Source: Codonopsis lanceolata (Eukaryota > Streptophyta > Magnoliopsida > Asterales > Campanulaceae). Taken from it: a stretch of 64,000 nucleotides of DNA. The translations under genes and the position numbers were made by a program. Under the pieces are notes generated by a model. It was not told where the DNA came from. It saw only the letters and a program-made list of their open reading frames with translations, and did not search any database. The DNA lies in the NCBI GenBank assembly GCA_013146195.2, contig CM028379.1, forward strand, positions 61,090,409 through 61,154,408, in the 5' to 3' direction. Positions 21,976 to 34,768 of the stretch are shown in pieces; the first letter of the stretch is position 1; the number at the start of each line of letters is the position of its first letter.

Positions 21976-24526
21976 GAAGTAAGGAATTAGAAAGGAAATA
22001 AAATAAAATCAAAAAATTAAATTTTGGACTAATGGTAAAATTTGAGGTGATAGTGGCGGTGGTGGTGAGTTTATGAATGATAGGGTTGACGAAAGAAAGT
22101 AAGGGCTAAAAAATAAATTTTAAATTTCATTTTTTTTGAGTAATGCCTTTTTTAACTTTGAATTTAAATGTCAAACAAAGTATAACTAATTTTGGATTAT
22201 TGAAATAATTATTTTTAATTAAAAATATTTTAAATATTAAATGGCATACTAAATGATGAAATTATAACAAATCCCACTTTGCGCCACAAGCAAAATGACC
22301 AAAATAATCTTCATGTACATAATTTTCCATCACTATTTTTAATGCCCATGGACGGGAGAGGACAAAGTGGGACAAATAGAAAAAAACATGTAGGAAAGTG
22401 AGACATCATATGTTGGGAATGACATTATCAGAAGTATATGAAAAATTGTAACTATAATAATACATAGGTTGATGAGTATCGAGATATTAAGCAAATCTAT
22501 AACGTGCTTAGTAATTGCGTGTGAATAAGCTAAGAGAAACGTGTTAAGGAAAGGTGCTATATTGTCAAGAAGATAAAGAAAAATGGAGAACTTAGTTGAC
22601 AAAACTGTGCGTTTTGTTAGAGAGGAAATTAATTAAGAATCGATAGGAAAATCGTTTGAAGAAAGTAGTTCCACTTAACGGGAGCTAAAGATATGTTATT
22701 TTTCCATTTTAGCAAGGCAAGGTGGACACGTTTCTTGGTGGTGGTGATAGTTGTGGCTTTATTTGCAGGGATGCTGGTGGTGGTGGGGGCGATTTTAAGC
22801 ATGACAGTGGTGATTTAGGTGGAATACGACATTAAACAAATGAGTAAGAAATTAAACAAAGAAATAAGATGAAATTTTAAAAAAATGATTTCTAGGCTAA
22901 TGGTGTTATTTGAGGTGGTAATGATGGTGGGTGTATAAATGAAATAAATTCTAAATTTAGTTATTAGACAAATTAAAATAACAACATTGCTAGTCTTACA
23001 ACTAATTTTATAATTTTCCTTACTACTAAGCCTTCAAGGGCAAAAATGTCTTTGTTCAAAACAACTTTGCGCTTCTTCAAAACTTAGTTGTAAGGAAAGT
23101 AGTATAATTGGTTTTAAGGATATCATTTTCCTTACCATTTCTCTTCATTCAAGCCCGTCTCTCTTTCCGATGAATTCGTCGATAAGGGTTATGCGTTTTT
23201 TGTTAATTGCATGTTTTTACTAGGGTTTTTAGTAAGTATAGTATATACCCTCTTATTTCTACTTTAGGTGCGACTTTTGTATGTGATAGAATGAGGAAGA
23301 TCAAAGATGGAGTTTGGCTAGAATCGATGAACGACGATGCCAAAGTTGTGATAGGCGTGACCGAAGTGGGAAGGATTTGGGCTGGAGATGGCGGCTATTA
23401 TGGTGGAGCGAGAGATGGGAACTTGCACCGAGAGACGAGGGAAGGAGAGGGTGTGAGATTAGAGGTTTTTTAAAATACATTAACCCCTAAAGCAGATAAT
23501 GAAAATGTCATTTTTGCCCCACACGTAGAAGACTATGTGTTATTTAACGTGAATATTCTAACGTCCATCACAGATAGGGTGAAAAATAGAAAAAAAAAAT
23601 GTAACGCCAGATATCATTATGAGACAAACCTTAGGTTGAGGTGCATTATACTATTTGGTGGATACCTTGGGGGAAATTGTAATTTGGTCATATAATTATT
23701 TTTGAATTATTGAAAAAATTATTTATTATTATTTTTATTTAAAAACATATTTTAAATACTAAATGGTTAATTATATAATAAAGTTATAACTAAATCTCAT
23801 TTTCCACCCCAAGCAAAATGACCAAAATAATATTCACATGACATGCATGCACATACCATGTTCCGTACGTTACTATTTTTAATACACATAGACGTACGAG
23901 AGGGAGTAAAGTGAGACAAATAGAAAAATAAGGTATGGAAGTTAGACACTTCGTAGGTTGGGGTCAGATGTGAGATTTAGTGTGTAATTTTTGGAGCTAA
24001 TCATATATTTGCCCCATCAAAATTAGTCTAAAATACACATTGTCCCCTATGGTATCCACCAACTCCACTTTGGCCCTCAACGTAAATTTGTAGCATTTTC
24101 ATATTCCATATCAAATTTGGTGATTGCGATGTAACGTGTGGTAATTGTAGTGATAAAAGTGATAACGAATAATGTTTAAGATCGAGAATTTACTCCAATC
24201 AAACCATAAATCATATCAATGGTATCAAAGAGAAATTTGTTGGAGTTTAAACTAGGGTCGATGAAGACGGATTGAATCATGACGTGTCTTATCATTGTCA
24301 TATACATCTGTAATGAGTTTTGAAATTAATCGTGTATGCTTATGCATTGTGTTTGTAGCTTGGCCATTTAACATCGATAGCTCTGACATCTTTAATTTTT
24401 TGTGGGTTCTTATTCATGGTGGCCTTGACACATGAATACGATCATCTTCTTGTGTTTTATCTCTCTTTGATATGATTTCGCACTATTTTTATTTACTTTT
24501 TCTATATAAAAATTCAAATAAAAGAT
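21976..24526. other. Intergenic region with two diverged direct repeat pairs
   Basis: No convincing gene was seen. A block of about 250 bp at 22170-22430 (AAGCAAAATGACCAAAATAAT, GTGAGACAAATAGAAAAA-like words) recurs diverged at 23700-23965 in the same orientation. A second block at 21976-22140 recurs at 22835-22985 (CTAATGGT…TTTGAGGTG). The pattern suggests an old segmental duplication or the ends of a decayed element. A frame at 23207-23473 has no recognisable domain and I do not call it a gene. Confidence 0.5.
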
Positions 24527-24529
24527 TTA

Positions 24530-24954
24530 GTGCTCGTTTGTTGCAGCTTATTTGGAGTGATTTTTTACTTTTCGCTTTTAAAAAGTCATATTTAGAGTGT
24601 TTATTTCATCTTATAATCCAAAAGCCAATAAGTAATATACAACACCCTTTATGCATTGAAAAACCAAAGCCAAAAAGCCAAAATTTTAAGTTTTTTTTGT
24701 TTTTTTTAAACATGAAGACAACTATTCATTAATAAATATTTGATTATCCCAATTTCATCCTTTTATGAAATATACATAAAAATATGAATACTAATTTTCA
24801 ATTTTTTGTAACAAATAATTATGACAACTCATAAGCAGCTTTTCAACAACTGTAACAAACAGTCTATCATACAATCAGCTACAAGTCATTCAGCCACCAG
24901 CTAATTAAGCTATCAACCATAAGTTATAAGCCATCAGCCATAACAAACGAGCTC
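24530..24954. mobile_element. Tourist-like (PIF/Harbinger) MITE
   Basis: This 425-bp A/T-rich element has terminal inverted repeats GTGCTCGTTTGTTGCAGC and, at the other end, GAGCTCGTTTGTTATGGC. It is flanked by TTA at 24527-24529 and 24955-24957. A 3-bp TTA duplication and these ends fit PIF/Harbinger-derived MITEs. It has no coding capacity. Confidence 0.75.
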
Positions 24955-24957
24955 TTA

Positions 24958-26460
24958 TACACTCTTGAGTTTTATCTCATTTAAAATTTAAATAAGATGT
25001 CAGTGTTGGAGAAAAAACAGAGAAAGCTTTGTCGGAGAATAAGATAATGAAGTTTCTTTTTGGGTAATAAAAGCACATAAAACATTGTTAAAAATGACCA
25101 AAATGCGCTTCACATGAAATACCATGTACACCTTAACGTCATATTGGTAACCTTAGTAGTGTCAAGGAGGCAAACTAGAAAAAACTTATATAATGAGATA
25201 TGAAAAACTGTGCTTATCTAAAAAAGTAAGTTTGAATTGTTTTTAAGTCCAATACCGATAAAAGTGAATGAATTCATGTTTGATATTAAAAAAAGATTTA
25301 AAAATAACCAATAAAAAAGACAGATTGTAGGATAAGTTACAATATAATGACTAAAAACTTACATTATAAATGATCGAAAAACAAAATATCGAAAAACATA
25401 AACACACAACAACACAATTTATAAGTCTAAAAAACTGTAAAAATTAAAACACAAAAAAAATCCAATAATTAAAAGTAAACAAAAAAGTTAAGAAACTGAC
25501 AAATCGCTTAAAAAAACCATTACCACTACGTGCTGATATGCTAAAGGATTTGAAAATACGTGAGCATTGCAATTTTGCAAACGTTTCTCATTGATAACCG
25601 TGTGCTGAATTTATCTTATAAAAACCAACTTCTATTTCTTTCTCTCTCCTTAGCAAACATCACCCTCACCCATAACATAACATTCTCAATTAACGGAGTC
25701 TGAAGTTGTCTCAACTCAAACACTCGGGTATGAGAGTGAGGCTCAGTTAAAAAGGATCTTGAACCGAGGAGGAGAAAATATGCTAGAAATTGAAGGAGAG
25801 CTAACAGCTTATCAAGCGAGAAAATATAGCATAAGAATGAAATCTTGCCGTGACTTAGCCTTATATAAGTGGGGGAGATCTCAGGTGATTATGGTTCACT
25901 TGTGCTGATGAAACATTATAAAAGGGCGTTGCAAAATCATTTACTTCAATGATGCGACGTGGCTGTGGATTTACAAATTACAATATTGTATATAGACATG
26001 CGGATCCTTTATAACTTACAACTTACAAGCTCCTACCACCCCCACACTGCTGATTCTGATTGATCACTGGTTTCATTATAGGCAAATAACTAATGGTTGA
26101 CTTATGAAGAGGGATTCTTCAGCCTAAGGAAATGACAACTTGTTATTTTGCATCCAGGTGCAGTCACAAGGGAAGGGATTAAGAGAAAAATTATGCTATC
26201 ACTAGTAACAACAAAAATGGAGTATTTTTCATAAAAGAAAAACTATGAGATATATTTTCAATCTTCAAAGAATTGGAAACAAAGTATAGAAGAAATCTAA
26301 AACAATGTATCAAACAAGAAAAAGTAGATGGGATCTAAAAACGTTGGTAATGGTCACTAAAAACAAGTTGTGAAAACTAAATAGGTACATCCAACAGAAA
26401 GCCACAAGTTGCTCATCTTTTTTTCTAGATTATCTTCTAGAGTCAAAATGGGTAATGATC
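24958..26460. other. A/T-rich intergenic sequence
   Basis: No gene, repeat array or element boundary that I can support was seen in these 1.5 kb. Frames are short and lack recognisable motifs. Confidence 0.5.
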
Positions 26461-26462
26461 AG

Positions 26463-26640
26463 GATACAGGTTGTATCTGTTTCTTTTCTTCAGCCTCCAC
26501 ATACCACAACTTCCATGCCTCCCCATAGTGTTCGAAAAGGTCAGTTAGAGCTGTGACATCATTAACAAAACCCATCTTCTGTCATTTATTTGCTGCAACC
26601 AGTTGTATATCAATCATCTAACATAAGTGTATGCCCATTA
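26463..26640 (-). pseudogene. Exon-like fragment of an unidentified protein
   Basis: On the minus strand a frame reads MGFVNDVTALTDLFEHYGEA, then about 18 more residues rich in Trp, Tyr, Glu and Lys, to a TGA at 26463-26465. Composition and lack of bias look like a real terminal exon. The upstream in-frame sequence (IQLVAANK) is separated by a TGA that is one C-to-T change from CGA, or else a splice acceptor lies at the ACAG before AAGATGGG. It lies about 800 bp beyond the E2F stop, on the same strand. I do not recognise the family. It could be the end of a decayed or captured gene. Confidence 0.4.
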
Positions 26641-26669
26641 CATAAATCAATGTGGACAAACACTATATA

Positions 26670-26856
26670 CTCCATCCATCCCAAAATTAAAAATTAGTCC
26701 AACTTTCTTCTTTGGTTTGTCCCAAGGAAATAGTCTCATTTCTAAAGATAGTAATAATTTTAGTGCACTTTGAAGTAGATACAAATAAATAAAGCTATAA
26801 TGTTAAAAAAAAATATTGACTTGTCAAAATAAAACTATTATTTTGGGGCGGAGGGG
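26670..26856. mobile_element. Stowaway-like (Tc1/mariner) MITE
   Basis: A short element of about 190 bp begins CTCCATCCATCCCAAAATTA and ends with the near-complement ATTTTGGGGCGGAGGGG. TA precedes the left end. The end sequence is the usual CTCC-TCC-TCCCA Stowaway type. The right TA has probably mutated. Confidence 0.65.
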
Positions 26857-27418
26857 TTTTAATACTTGACGTTGAATGATTCATAATGCAGAAATCAAAG
26901 AATAAAGTGTAGAAACCCAATCTTCAGCCAAAGAATAAAGATCAAACATGGTTGGTATCACTTACATTTCTCAGGGGGGAAGTTGGGTTTTCAAGCCTCA
27001 CAAGAGGCAATATAGACAAATAGTAGGAAATTGGTTGGCAAATTATATTATTTATATACATAAAGTAAAAATTCCTATTGCAGCTTGATTCAATGTATAG
27101 TCCAGACTTCATAAAACCTTAACCTTGCAAACCGTGCCAGGAATCCTAAATGACATGCTGGATGATGTGCAAATCAAATAACATCCTAATGACAAAGCAG
27201 CAAAACTCGATGCTGACGATGATCTCTCTCTCTCCCCCTCCCTCCCCTGGTGCATTTGTGGCAAGCAAGTTTCGATAACCCAAAATAAGAAAAGATTTAC
27301 ATTATCAAGATTATTCCAAAGAAACAGAAGATTCGCCACATAAACTAATGTACACCAACTTAGTGAATTCTATATACATACTCCAGTGCATAGAAGACTG
27401 CACGCGTATTACAAATGT

Positions 27419-29773
27419 TCAGGAGGTACCTGGATTACGATACTGAGGGCGATAAGTAGAAGCCAGGTTTTCCCAGTCATGATCCTGGCTCACTTTTTTG
27501 TTTGCAGCTGCTCCTACATTCGGAACACTTGCAGGGCTGAATGGGCCAAATACAAAATCTTTTGAGCTATGTTGTGGCTGCTGCTTCATCGAATTCTCGT
27601 TGCATTCATCTCTGAACAGATCATTTTTCATATTCATTGCCACAATTACCTTTTCTTTCGAGTTACAGTCAAACAAATGATCCACCTTGGGTCTCTTTGT
27701 ATATGTGTTTGTAATTTCTGTCCCAAATGCTCTCTTCTTGGTCTCATTGATCAAATCCAAAGTGGTATTGGATTTACTCTTTGCATTTCCTTCCAGTCCC
27801 AACCACCTGAATGCTGGTTTCCCATTTTCTGGGTGGCGAACCTGCATACGCAAGACATAACGAATGTTCACATACATCACGAATGATACATTTCTTATTA
27901 ATGAAATTTAGAATATTCCTGACCTTCTCAATGAGATCCATGGATGAAAATACATTTGCAATATCATATAAACGTCTGACCTTCGCTGCAGATACAGAAT
28001 GTCAGGTCTACTTGCTTATGTTTTACCAAATCGAATAAATGAGAAAGAACAATTGGTGGCCAATTACTTCTCATTGCTGTTGGGTCGTGTAGATCACCCA
28101 ACAATGTTGCCGCAGCACTATCCAATGTGATCAAGTCCGCCTGAAATCATATAACAATGAAAGTTTAACTTAGGTAACACACCAAGTAACTAGGGTTAAA
28201 TAGAGAAATATCAAAGTGCTTAACTTACTTTAGAGGTGAGGAAAAGCTTGATAAAATTCTGTGTAAGTAGGCCGAGAGACTTTTCCTTCCGGTTGTCTAC
28301 AAGAGGAAATATTGATCACCAACGTAAACATTTATAGTTATGGGTTTTAACTTTTATGTTTACTGATCCTTCAAAAACTAGTCTTGTGCATGGCATATAA
28401 CTGGAATAGGTATAGATGGAAACTGCATAAATCCACTTTCCAATTTAAATGGAGAACAAATGCAAACTTACCAAGTTTAGATGACGAAGAATGTTTAGAA
28501 CGACTGTCAGTGTTTGAGCTAGAAGGCACTCCACTCTGATTCTCGTTTGAAACCTAATAAAAAGAAATCAAATCATTTAGTAAACTCTAAGAAACGAAAA
28601 GCACCAGACCAGACACTCATCAAACTTGTTTAGGTTGGGCTAAGAAACTGTAGATAATGAGAAATTGAGAATGAATTTTTTTTTTTTGATAGGTAAAGTA
28701 TAAAAATTATATAAACAAGTGTCAAAAGTGGTGACGCGTCCTTGTAGACTAGAGGAATACAAGACTGAAGATTTGATTAAAAAAAGTCAAATGTGTGCTC
28801 ATGCTCCATCAACAGCATTAAAAAATCTGGCAATTTGGCCTTCTTTACAATGTCAACCCTCATTGTTCTGAGAAACCAGGCAAAGAGGGAAGGCTACCAA
28901 AGAATGAAACAAGAATAGAGCAACTGATGGAAAGAGCTTACATTTCCCATATTGCAGCAGTTGGAGTAATTAAAGTTCTCTTTGGATGCCTCTTTCTGCA
29001 AGTGGATTAAACAAAAAAAGAGGATAAAAAGAGTCAAATTTCGAGATTCCTCTCTCCCCATTTCGTGATTGGATTATGCGAAGCCAAACATAGATAGACT
29101 ACCTTAAGCTCTTCTAGAGTCTGAGGAATCGCATTAAAACCTTTCCATGAATACTGATTCTTTGCTTTTCTAGCTAAAATCTGAAGGGAAATGAAGAAAC
29201 CCTAATGCACTTTAGACAATTAAAATCAGTAGCAAAAAGATAAGCCCTAAGAAACAGAAATAAAAGGATAAAAAGGTCGCAAAAAGGATTACTCCAACAC
29301 TCTCTAGTATGTTGACGATGTCATAAATTCGTCGCCGCTCAACACCTGCAAGCTCAACCCAATTCAATGAACATTTAAGCTAGTACATCAACCCCATGAA
29401 TTAGAAAAAAATGGTTTAAAAAGAAAACACAGTCAAATGAAATTAAAATGGAAAAAAATGAATACCTAATTGAGCAGCGGCGTTGTCCAATCCTATGGAC
29501 TCGATGCCATCTCTATCATACAACTTGAGGAAACTGAACCAAATTCAATTAATAGGGATTAGAAAGATGCTAGATCTGCAAATACAATCCATGAGTAAAC
29601 CCCTACAACACACACACACACATATATCTTGTGCGTGGGCGTGCACATAGAGTGAGTGAGAGAGAGAGATTGACAGATTACTTAGTACATAAGACGCCAA
29701 GAGATTTTTCTTTGCGGCTATAGAAAGAAGGGTTTTTTGTATCGGAATCTTGAGACGCCATCGACGACGACAT
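27419..29773 (-). CDS. E2FE: Atypical E2F transcription factor (DP-E2F-like, E2FE/DEL type)
   Basis: This is a nuclear repressor that binds E2F sites alone, without a DP partner; the plant DEL family restrains endoreduplication and defence genes. I read ten exons with GT-AG introns: 29773-29682, 29533-29466, 29345-29293, 29180-29103, 28995-28942, 28553-28472, 28296-28229, 28140-28068, 27985-27924, 27841-27419. Together they give 1,053 nt and 350 residues, close to the usual 350-400. Two winged-helix domains are visible: residues 18-90 (SRKEKSLGVLC, RRRIYDIVNILESVG, ARKAKNQYSWKGF) and 143-225 (NRKEKSLGLLTQNF, RRLYDIANVFSSMDLIEK, GKPAFRWLG). There is no dimerisation or Rb-binding region, as expected. 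The ATG at 29773 was chosen over one four codons later. The frame is intact throughout. Which of DEL1, 2 or 3 it matches is uncertain. Confidence 0.93.
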
Positions 29774-30188
29774 CTCCTGACCGAGCTTCCGATAATCAAC
29801 TAGCTCTTATCTTGTTCATTCAATCAAAACCTAGAAAGAGAAAGAGAGAGGGAGAACCGTTGAAGGAGGGGACAGAGGAATCATTCGCTTTGTGGGTCGT
29901 GAAATTCAAATGGCAATTTCGGATCTGATATTATTCAGTCTGGGGACGGAGAGAAGTGGAGGATTTGAGCGGCATTTAACAGGTCGCGGGAATTCAAATT
30001 AGGATTATCGCGCGGTGTGCGTGATTTACCAAATCTACCCTTTAGCTTTTTAAGTTTTAACTTTTAAAGCATGACCGACCGAGACATGGTAACGTGAATG
30101 CGAAAGAAATGAGTTGTCACTTTTTTATATAAAAAAAAAAAAAAAAAACCTCTTCAAAATAACAAAGATAATTCATAAACGTACTTTG
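29774..30188 (-). promoter_or_regulatory. E2F gene promoter and 5' region with an E2F-type site
   Basis: This is the region upstream of the E2F start codon, cut off by the copia element at 30189. At 29985-29993 the minus strand reads ATTCCCGCG, a full match to the plant E2F consensus WTTSSCGSS, about 210 nt before the ATG. Pyrimidine-rich sequence (on the minus strand) at 29830-29860 is typical of plant 5' leaders. E2F control of DEL1 is described in Arabidopsis, so cell-cycle or feedback control is likely here. No clear TATA box was seen. Confidence 0.6.
30184..30188. repeat. Target site duplication of copia element C, left copy (CTTTG)
   Basis: CTTTG directly precedes the 5' LTR and is repeated at 34951-34955 directly after the 3' LTR. 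Confidence 0.85.
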
Positions 30189-30370
30189 TGTTAGAGATCT
30201 TACTAAATCTCTTAAAGATCTTATTTAGTTTCCTATTTGTTATGGTTACTTTTTCCTTATGTAAATACAATTCTAGGTTACTAGTAGGTTACTCATATGT
30301 ACTTGTATATATAGCTACCATAGCATCAATAATATTTTTGATCTTCTTCAATAATTCTTCTTACCTTATA
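30189..30370 (+). repeat. 5' LTR of copia element C
   Basis: It starts TGTTAGAGATCTTACTAAAT and ends ACCTTATA. It contains a TATA-like GTATATATAGC near 30305. The 182 bp match 34769-34950 with 8 substitutions and no indels. Confidence 0.92.
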
Positions 30371-30386
30371 TGATATCAGAGCATAG
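30371..30386 (+). other. Primer binding site of element C (initiator Met tRNA type)
   Basis: TGATATCAGAGCATAG directly after the LTR is one change from the usual TGGTATCAGAGC start of plant copia elements. Confidence 0.75.
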
Positions 30387-30425
30387 GTCCTGATTTTTTT
30401 TCCTCTTTTCTTAGTCGAATTCTCC

Positions 30426-33400
30426 ATGGCTGCCCCTAAGAGTTCCTTGCTACACAACTCCGCTGAGCCCTCCAAACCCCTTTATTGTGGTTTCTCTTGC
30501 CCATATTATCAAGCTTACCCCCACAAACTACCTTGCCTGGAAGATCCAAATCGAAGCCACCGTACTTGGCTATGATCTTTACATGTTTATCGATGGCACA
30601 CATCCTGCACCACCTTAAGACATCACCCTAACCACCACCACCACTATCGCCTCTACCATCACCGAATCAAACAAATACATCGAAACCACACCCGACACCA
30701 CACCAGCCGCAACCCTTACTGCTACTCCCACCCCACCAACTACCGTCACCACAACCATTCCAAACCCAGCCTATATAACATGGTTTCGTCAGGATAAGCT
30801 TCTTCTAGGAGCCCTAGCCGGAACCCTTAGTGATTCTTTAGTTACCCTTATTTCTCAATGTTCCACCACCCATGGTGCTTGGAAAACCCTAGTTAAAACT
30901 TATGCCAATCCCTCCAAAGGGCACATCAAACAAATTAAAGATCATCTCCGTAGTATCATCAAAGGTTCTTGCTCCGTTGATGAGTACATGCGAGAAATCA
31001 AATCCTACACCAACCAACTTGCTTCTCTTGGTCGACCCCTTGATTCTGAAGATTTATTTGATTGTGTGCTTGATCAACTTAATGATCCTGACTATGATAG
31101 CATTGTTCAGGTTGTTCTCAGTCGTGAAAACCCTATTGACTTTGAGGAACTCCATGAAAAGCTTATCAACCGGGAACTTGTTCTTAAACACAAAGCCACC
31201 ACCCTTACCTCCTTCCCCGCCGTAATTAACTATACTACCAAAAACCCTTCTCGTACCTACCAGCCTAGATCTGCCACCAAACCACCAAACCCTAATCAGT
31301 CCAACCTCAACCCACCAAATCCTAATCCGCCCAATACATCCAACCCGTCTCCACCTTCAAACCGCCGCCCATACAATGGTGTCGGCAGTCAGTCCATTAC
31401 CTATCCCAATGTCCCCTCTTCCGCCAATCCCACTCCAATGTCACTGTACCTAACCCCTTTCCTACATCCTCCAATTCGGCCCAAACACGAAACCAACCCT
31501 GAACCTCTTCCAACTCTCAACCTAGTGCGTATACTGCCACCACCTCAACTCCTCAAACTCCCGATTGGCTTTTCGATAGTGGAGCTACTCATCATGTTAC
31601 TCATGATCTTAATAATCTTGCTTTTCATTCTCCCTACGATGGCACCGAAGAACTCCTCATTGGTGATTGGCTCCGGCTTACACATCTCCAACATTGGTTC
31701 TTCCTCTATCCCTACTTCCTCTTTTACTTTAAATCTTAGTCAAGTTCTTCATGTTCCATCTATTTCTCATAACATAATCTCCGTGTCAAAACTTTGTTCT
31801 GATAATAAAGTCTCTGTCACCTTCTTACCATCTTCCTTTCTTGTGAAGAATCTACAAATAGGAGTCATCCTTCTTCTAGGCATTTTTGAGTCTGGTGTCT
31901 ATGAATGGCGTCCCCTTCCTCTTGCTGTTCATTCCATCAAGTCATCTACAATAAATTGGCATCATCGTTTAGGCCACCCAGCTTATTCTGTTTTACGGCA
32001 CATTAGTAATTTGTTTGGTTTAAATATTCCTAAGTTTTCAAACTTTCATTGCAATTCTTATGATTGTAATAAATGTCATAAATTGCATTTTAATGATAAT
32101 AATATTTCTTCTCATGGTCCTCTTGATTTACTTTACAGTGATGTTTGGACGTCTCCTGTTCCTTCTTGTGATGGGTTCAAATATTACATTATTTTTGTTG
32201 ATCATTTTTCTAAGTACAACTGGATTTATCCCCTTAAAAACAAAAGTGATTCAACAAAAATATTCACCACCTTTAAGCTTCGTGTCAAAAAATTCTTTAA
32301 TCGTTCCATTGTCACTAAAAATAGTGACAATGGAGGTGAATATATTGGTCTTCGTCCGGTGCTTGAATCTCATGGTATTACTCATCTTACTCTCCTCCTC
32401 ACACTCCCTAGCATAATGGATATTCTGAAAGACGTCACGAGCATATTTTTGAAACCGGTCTTTCCTTACTTTCTCATTCTCATATGCCACTTCAATATTG
32501 GCCCTTCGCTCTTGTTACTGCTTGTTACCTAATTAACCGAATGCCCACCCCTTCTCTCCATCTACAGTCTCCGTTTCTTAAGCTTCATGGTCATAAACCT
32601 AACTATCTTAAACTTCGAAGTTTTGGGTGTCTTTGTTATCCTTGGTTACATCCTTATACCTATCATAAACTTGAGTCTCGCTCTTCTCCTTGTGTCTTTG
32701 TCGGTTATTCTCCAACCCAAAGTGCATACTACTGTCTTGATCCAAAATCCTTAAAAATATTTGTGTCTCATCACGTTAAGTTTTTGGAGAATGAGTTTCC
32801 ATTCTCTTCTCTCTTTCGGCCTTCTTCCTCTGATTCCGCTGCCACTCAAGCCGATACATGGTGTACACTACATCTCCCTATCATCACTCATTCACCTCTA
32901 TTACCCATTCCATCTTCTGCCCCCTCACCTACACCCGTCAGCTCCTCCTCTTTTTCCCCTCCTCTTCCGCTTGCCTCTCCTAGCCCTACGTCCTCCTCCT
33001 CTGTCACACCTTCTGCCGACACAACTCCCTTATCAATTCCTTCTACTGCCGAGCCCTTATACCCTACTTCACCTGTTCCTTCTTCTCCCGTGGCTGCTCC
33101 CATATCCTCCCCTTTAGCTGCCCACACACCACCACCTCATCGCCCAGTCACCCATCTTCAAAACAAGATCAACAAACCCATTCAAAAACTTAACCTGCTT
33201 GCCTCTCTCCAATCTCCACTTTCTGAACCCACCGCTTTTACCCAAGCATTAAAAATTCCCGATTGGCGTCATGCCATGTAAAACGAATATGATGCTCTTC
33301 TAAAAAACCACAATTGGGATCTTGTTCCTTTCGCTCCGTCTCAAAATCTTGTGGGTTGCAAATGGGTGTATTGAACAAAGTACAACTCAGATGGATCCAT

Positions 33401-34768
33401 TGATCATCATAAAGCTCGACTCGTTGCTAAAGGGTTTCATCAACGACCTGGCTTAGACTATTCAGAAACTTTTAGTCCAGTTGTAAAGCCTGCTACAATT
33501 CATACCATTTTTTCCCTTACCACAATTCATGGTTGGCAACTTCGTCAAGTGGATATTAACAATGCTTTTCTTCAGGGGTCTCTTCTCGAAGATGTCTACT
33601 TGGTGCAACCTCCTGGGTTTGTTAGCCACACTCATCCTATACATGTTTGCAAGCTTCGTCAAGCGCTTTATGGTCTTAAGCAGGCTCCTCGTGCATGGTA
33701 TACTGAATTAAAAAAATATCTTCTTTCACTTGGATTTAAAAATTGTGTTTCTGATGCCTCCTTGTTTACTCTACATCATCAACATGCCTTTATCTATTTA
33801 CTTGTGTACGTTGATGACATCATTATTACCGGATCGGATTCTACACTTCTTGATTCCTTTATATCCACTTTTTCCAAGCGGTTTTCTCTCAAAGACTTGG
33901 GAAATTTATCTTACTTTCTTAGTGTTGAAGTTATTCCCCTCAAAAATGGTTTGTTTCTCAGTCAGCATAAATATATTCAGGATATACTTACACGTTCAAA
34001 AATGCTTGAAGCCAAACCAGTGCCTACACCCCTCACTCATCATCCACCACTTTCAGCTTTTCTGGATAACCCACTGCCAAATCCCACCGAGTATAGAGCT
34101 CTTGTTGGTTCTCTTCAGTACTTGTCTCTTACTCGCCCGGATTTGTCTTTTGCTGTAAATCGGTTATCTCAATTTTTACATAAGCCCACTGATCTTCATT
34201 GGGCTGCCCTTAAAAGACTGCTTCGCTATCTCGTGGGAACTAGTACACATGGGCTTCTACTTCATCATCAGCCTCCTACTTCTTTGCATGTGTTTACTGA
34301 TGCTGATTGGGCTGGTGACAAGGATACATACACATCTACTACTGGTTACATTGTTTATTTGGGACGGAATCCTATATCCTGGTCATCACACAAGCAGCGT
34401 ACGCTTGGTCGTTCCTCTACAGAAGTGGAGTATCGTGCTATAGCATCCACTACTGCTGAAGTAATATGGGTCCAAAACATTCTGTCTGAGCTCGGTTTTT
34501 CCACTAATACTTTTCTTGTCATTTACTCTGACAACATGGATGATACATATGTTGCTGCAAATCCAAAGTTTCACTCAAAAATGAAACATTTGGGTCTTGA
34601 TTATAATTTTGTTCGAGAGTATGTTCAGAGTCAACGACTTCGTGTTTCTTTTATCAAGGGACGTGATCAAATTGTTGATGCATTAACTAAGCCTCTTGCT
34701 CACTCTCGGTTTCTTGATATTATGTCCAAGATTGGTCTCACGTTTCGATCTTCCATCTTGAGGGGACC
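30426..34768 (+). pseudogene. Copia polyprotein Gag-PR-IN-RT-RNase H (several lesions)
   Basis: Likely start is the ATG at 30426. Gag (UBN2-type) runs to about 31250 with WKIQIEATVLGYDL, YANPSKGHIKQIKDHL and VDEYMREIKSYTNQLASLG. A Pro/Asn-rich stretch follows and no CCHC knuckle is visible. The protease motif LFDSGATHHVTH (about 31568-31610) is out of frame with its neighbours, so two frameshifts bracket it. Integrase has the HHCC region (WHHRLGHP…CNKCH) and the core (SDVWTSPVPS…FVDHFSKY) at 31955-32350, then a frameshift near 32400. Stops at 33279-33281 (TAA) and 33373-33375 (TGA) precede RT: WQLRQVDINNAFLQG, LVYVDDIIITGS near 33800. RNase H (TDADWAGDKDTYTSTTGY) ends near 34808 inside the 3' LTR. 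Confidence 0.88.
34760..34768 (+). other. Polypurine tract of element C
   Basis: GAGGGGACC lies directly before the 3' LTR start, in the expected place for plus-strand priming. Confidence 0.7.

Noticed and set aside
23207..23473. Small gene in the intergenic region
   Set aside because: No known motif, no splice or promoter context, and it lies within diverged repeats.
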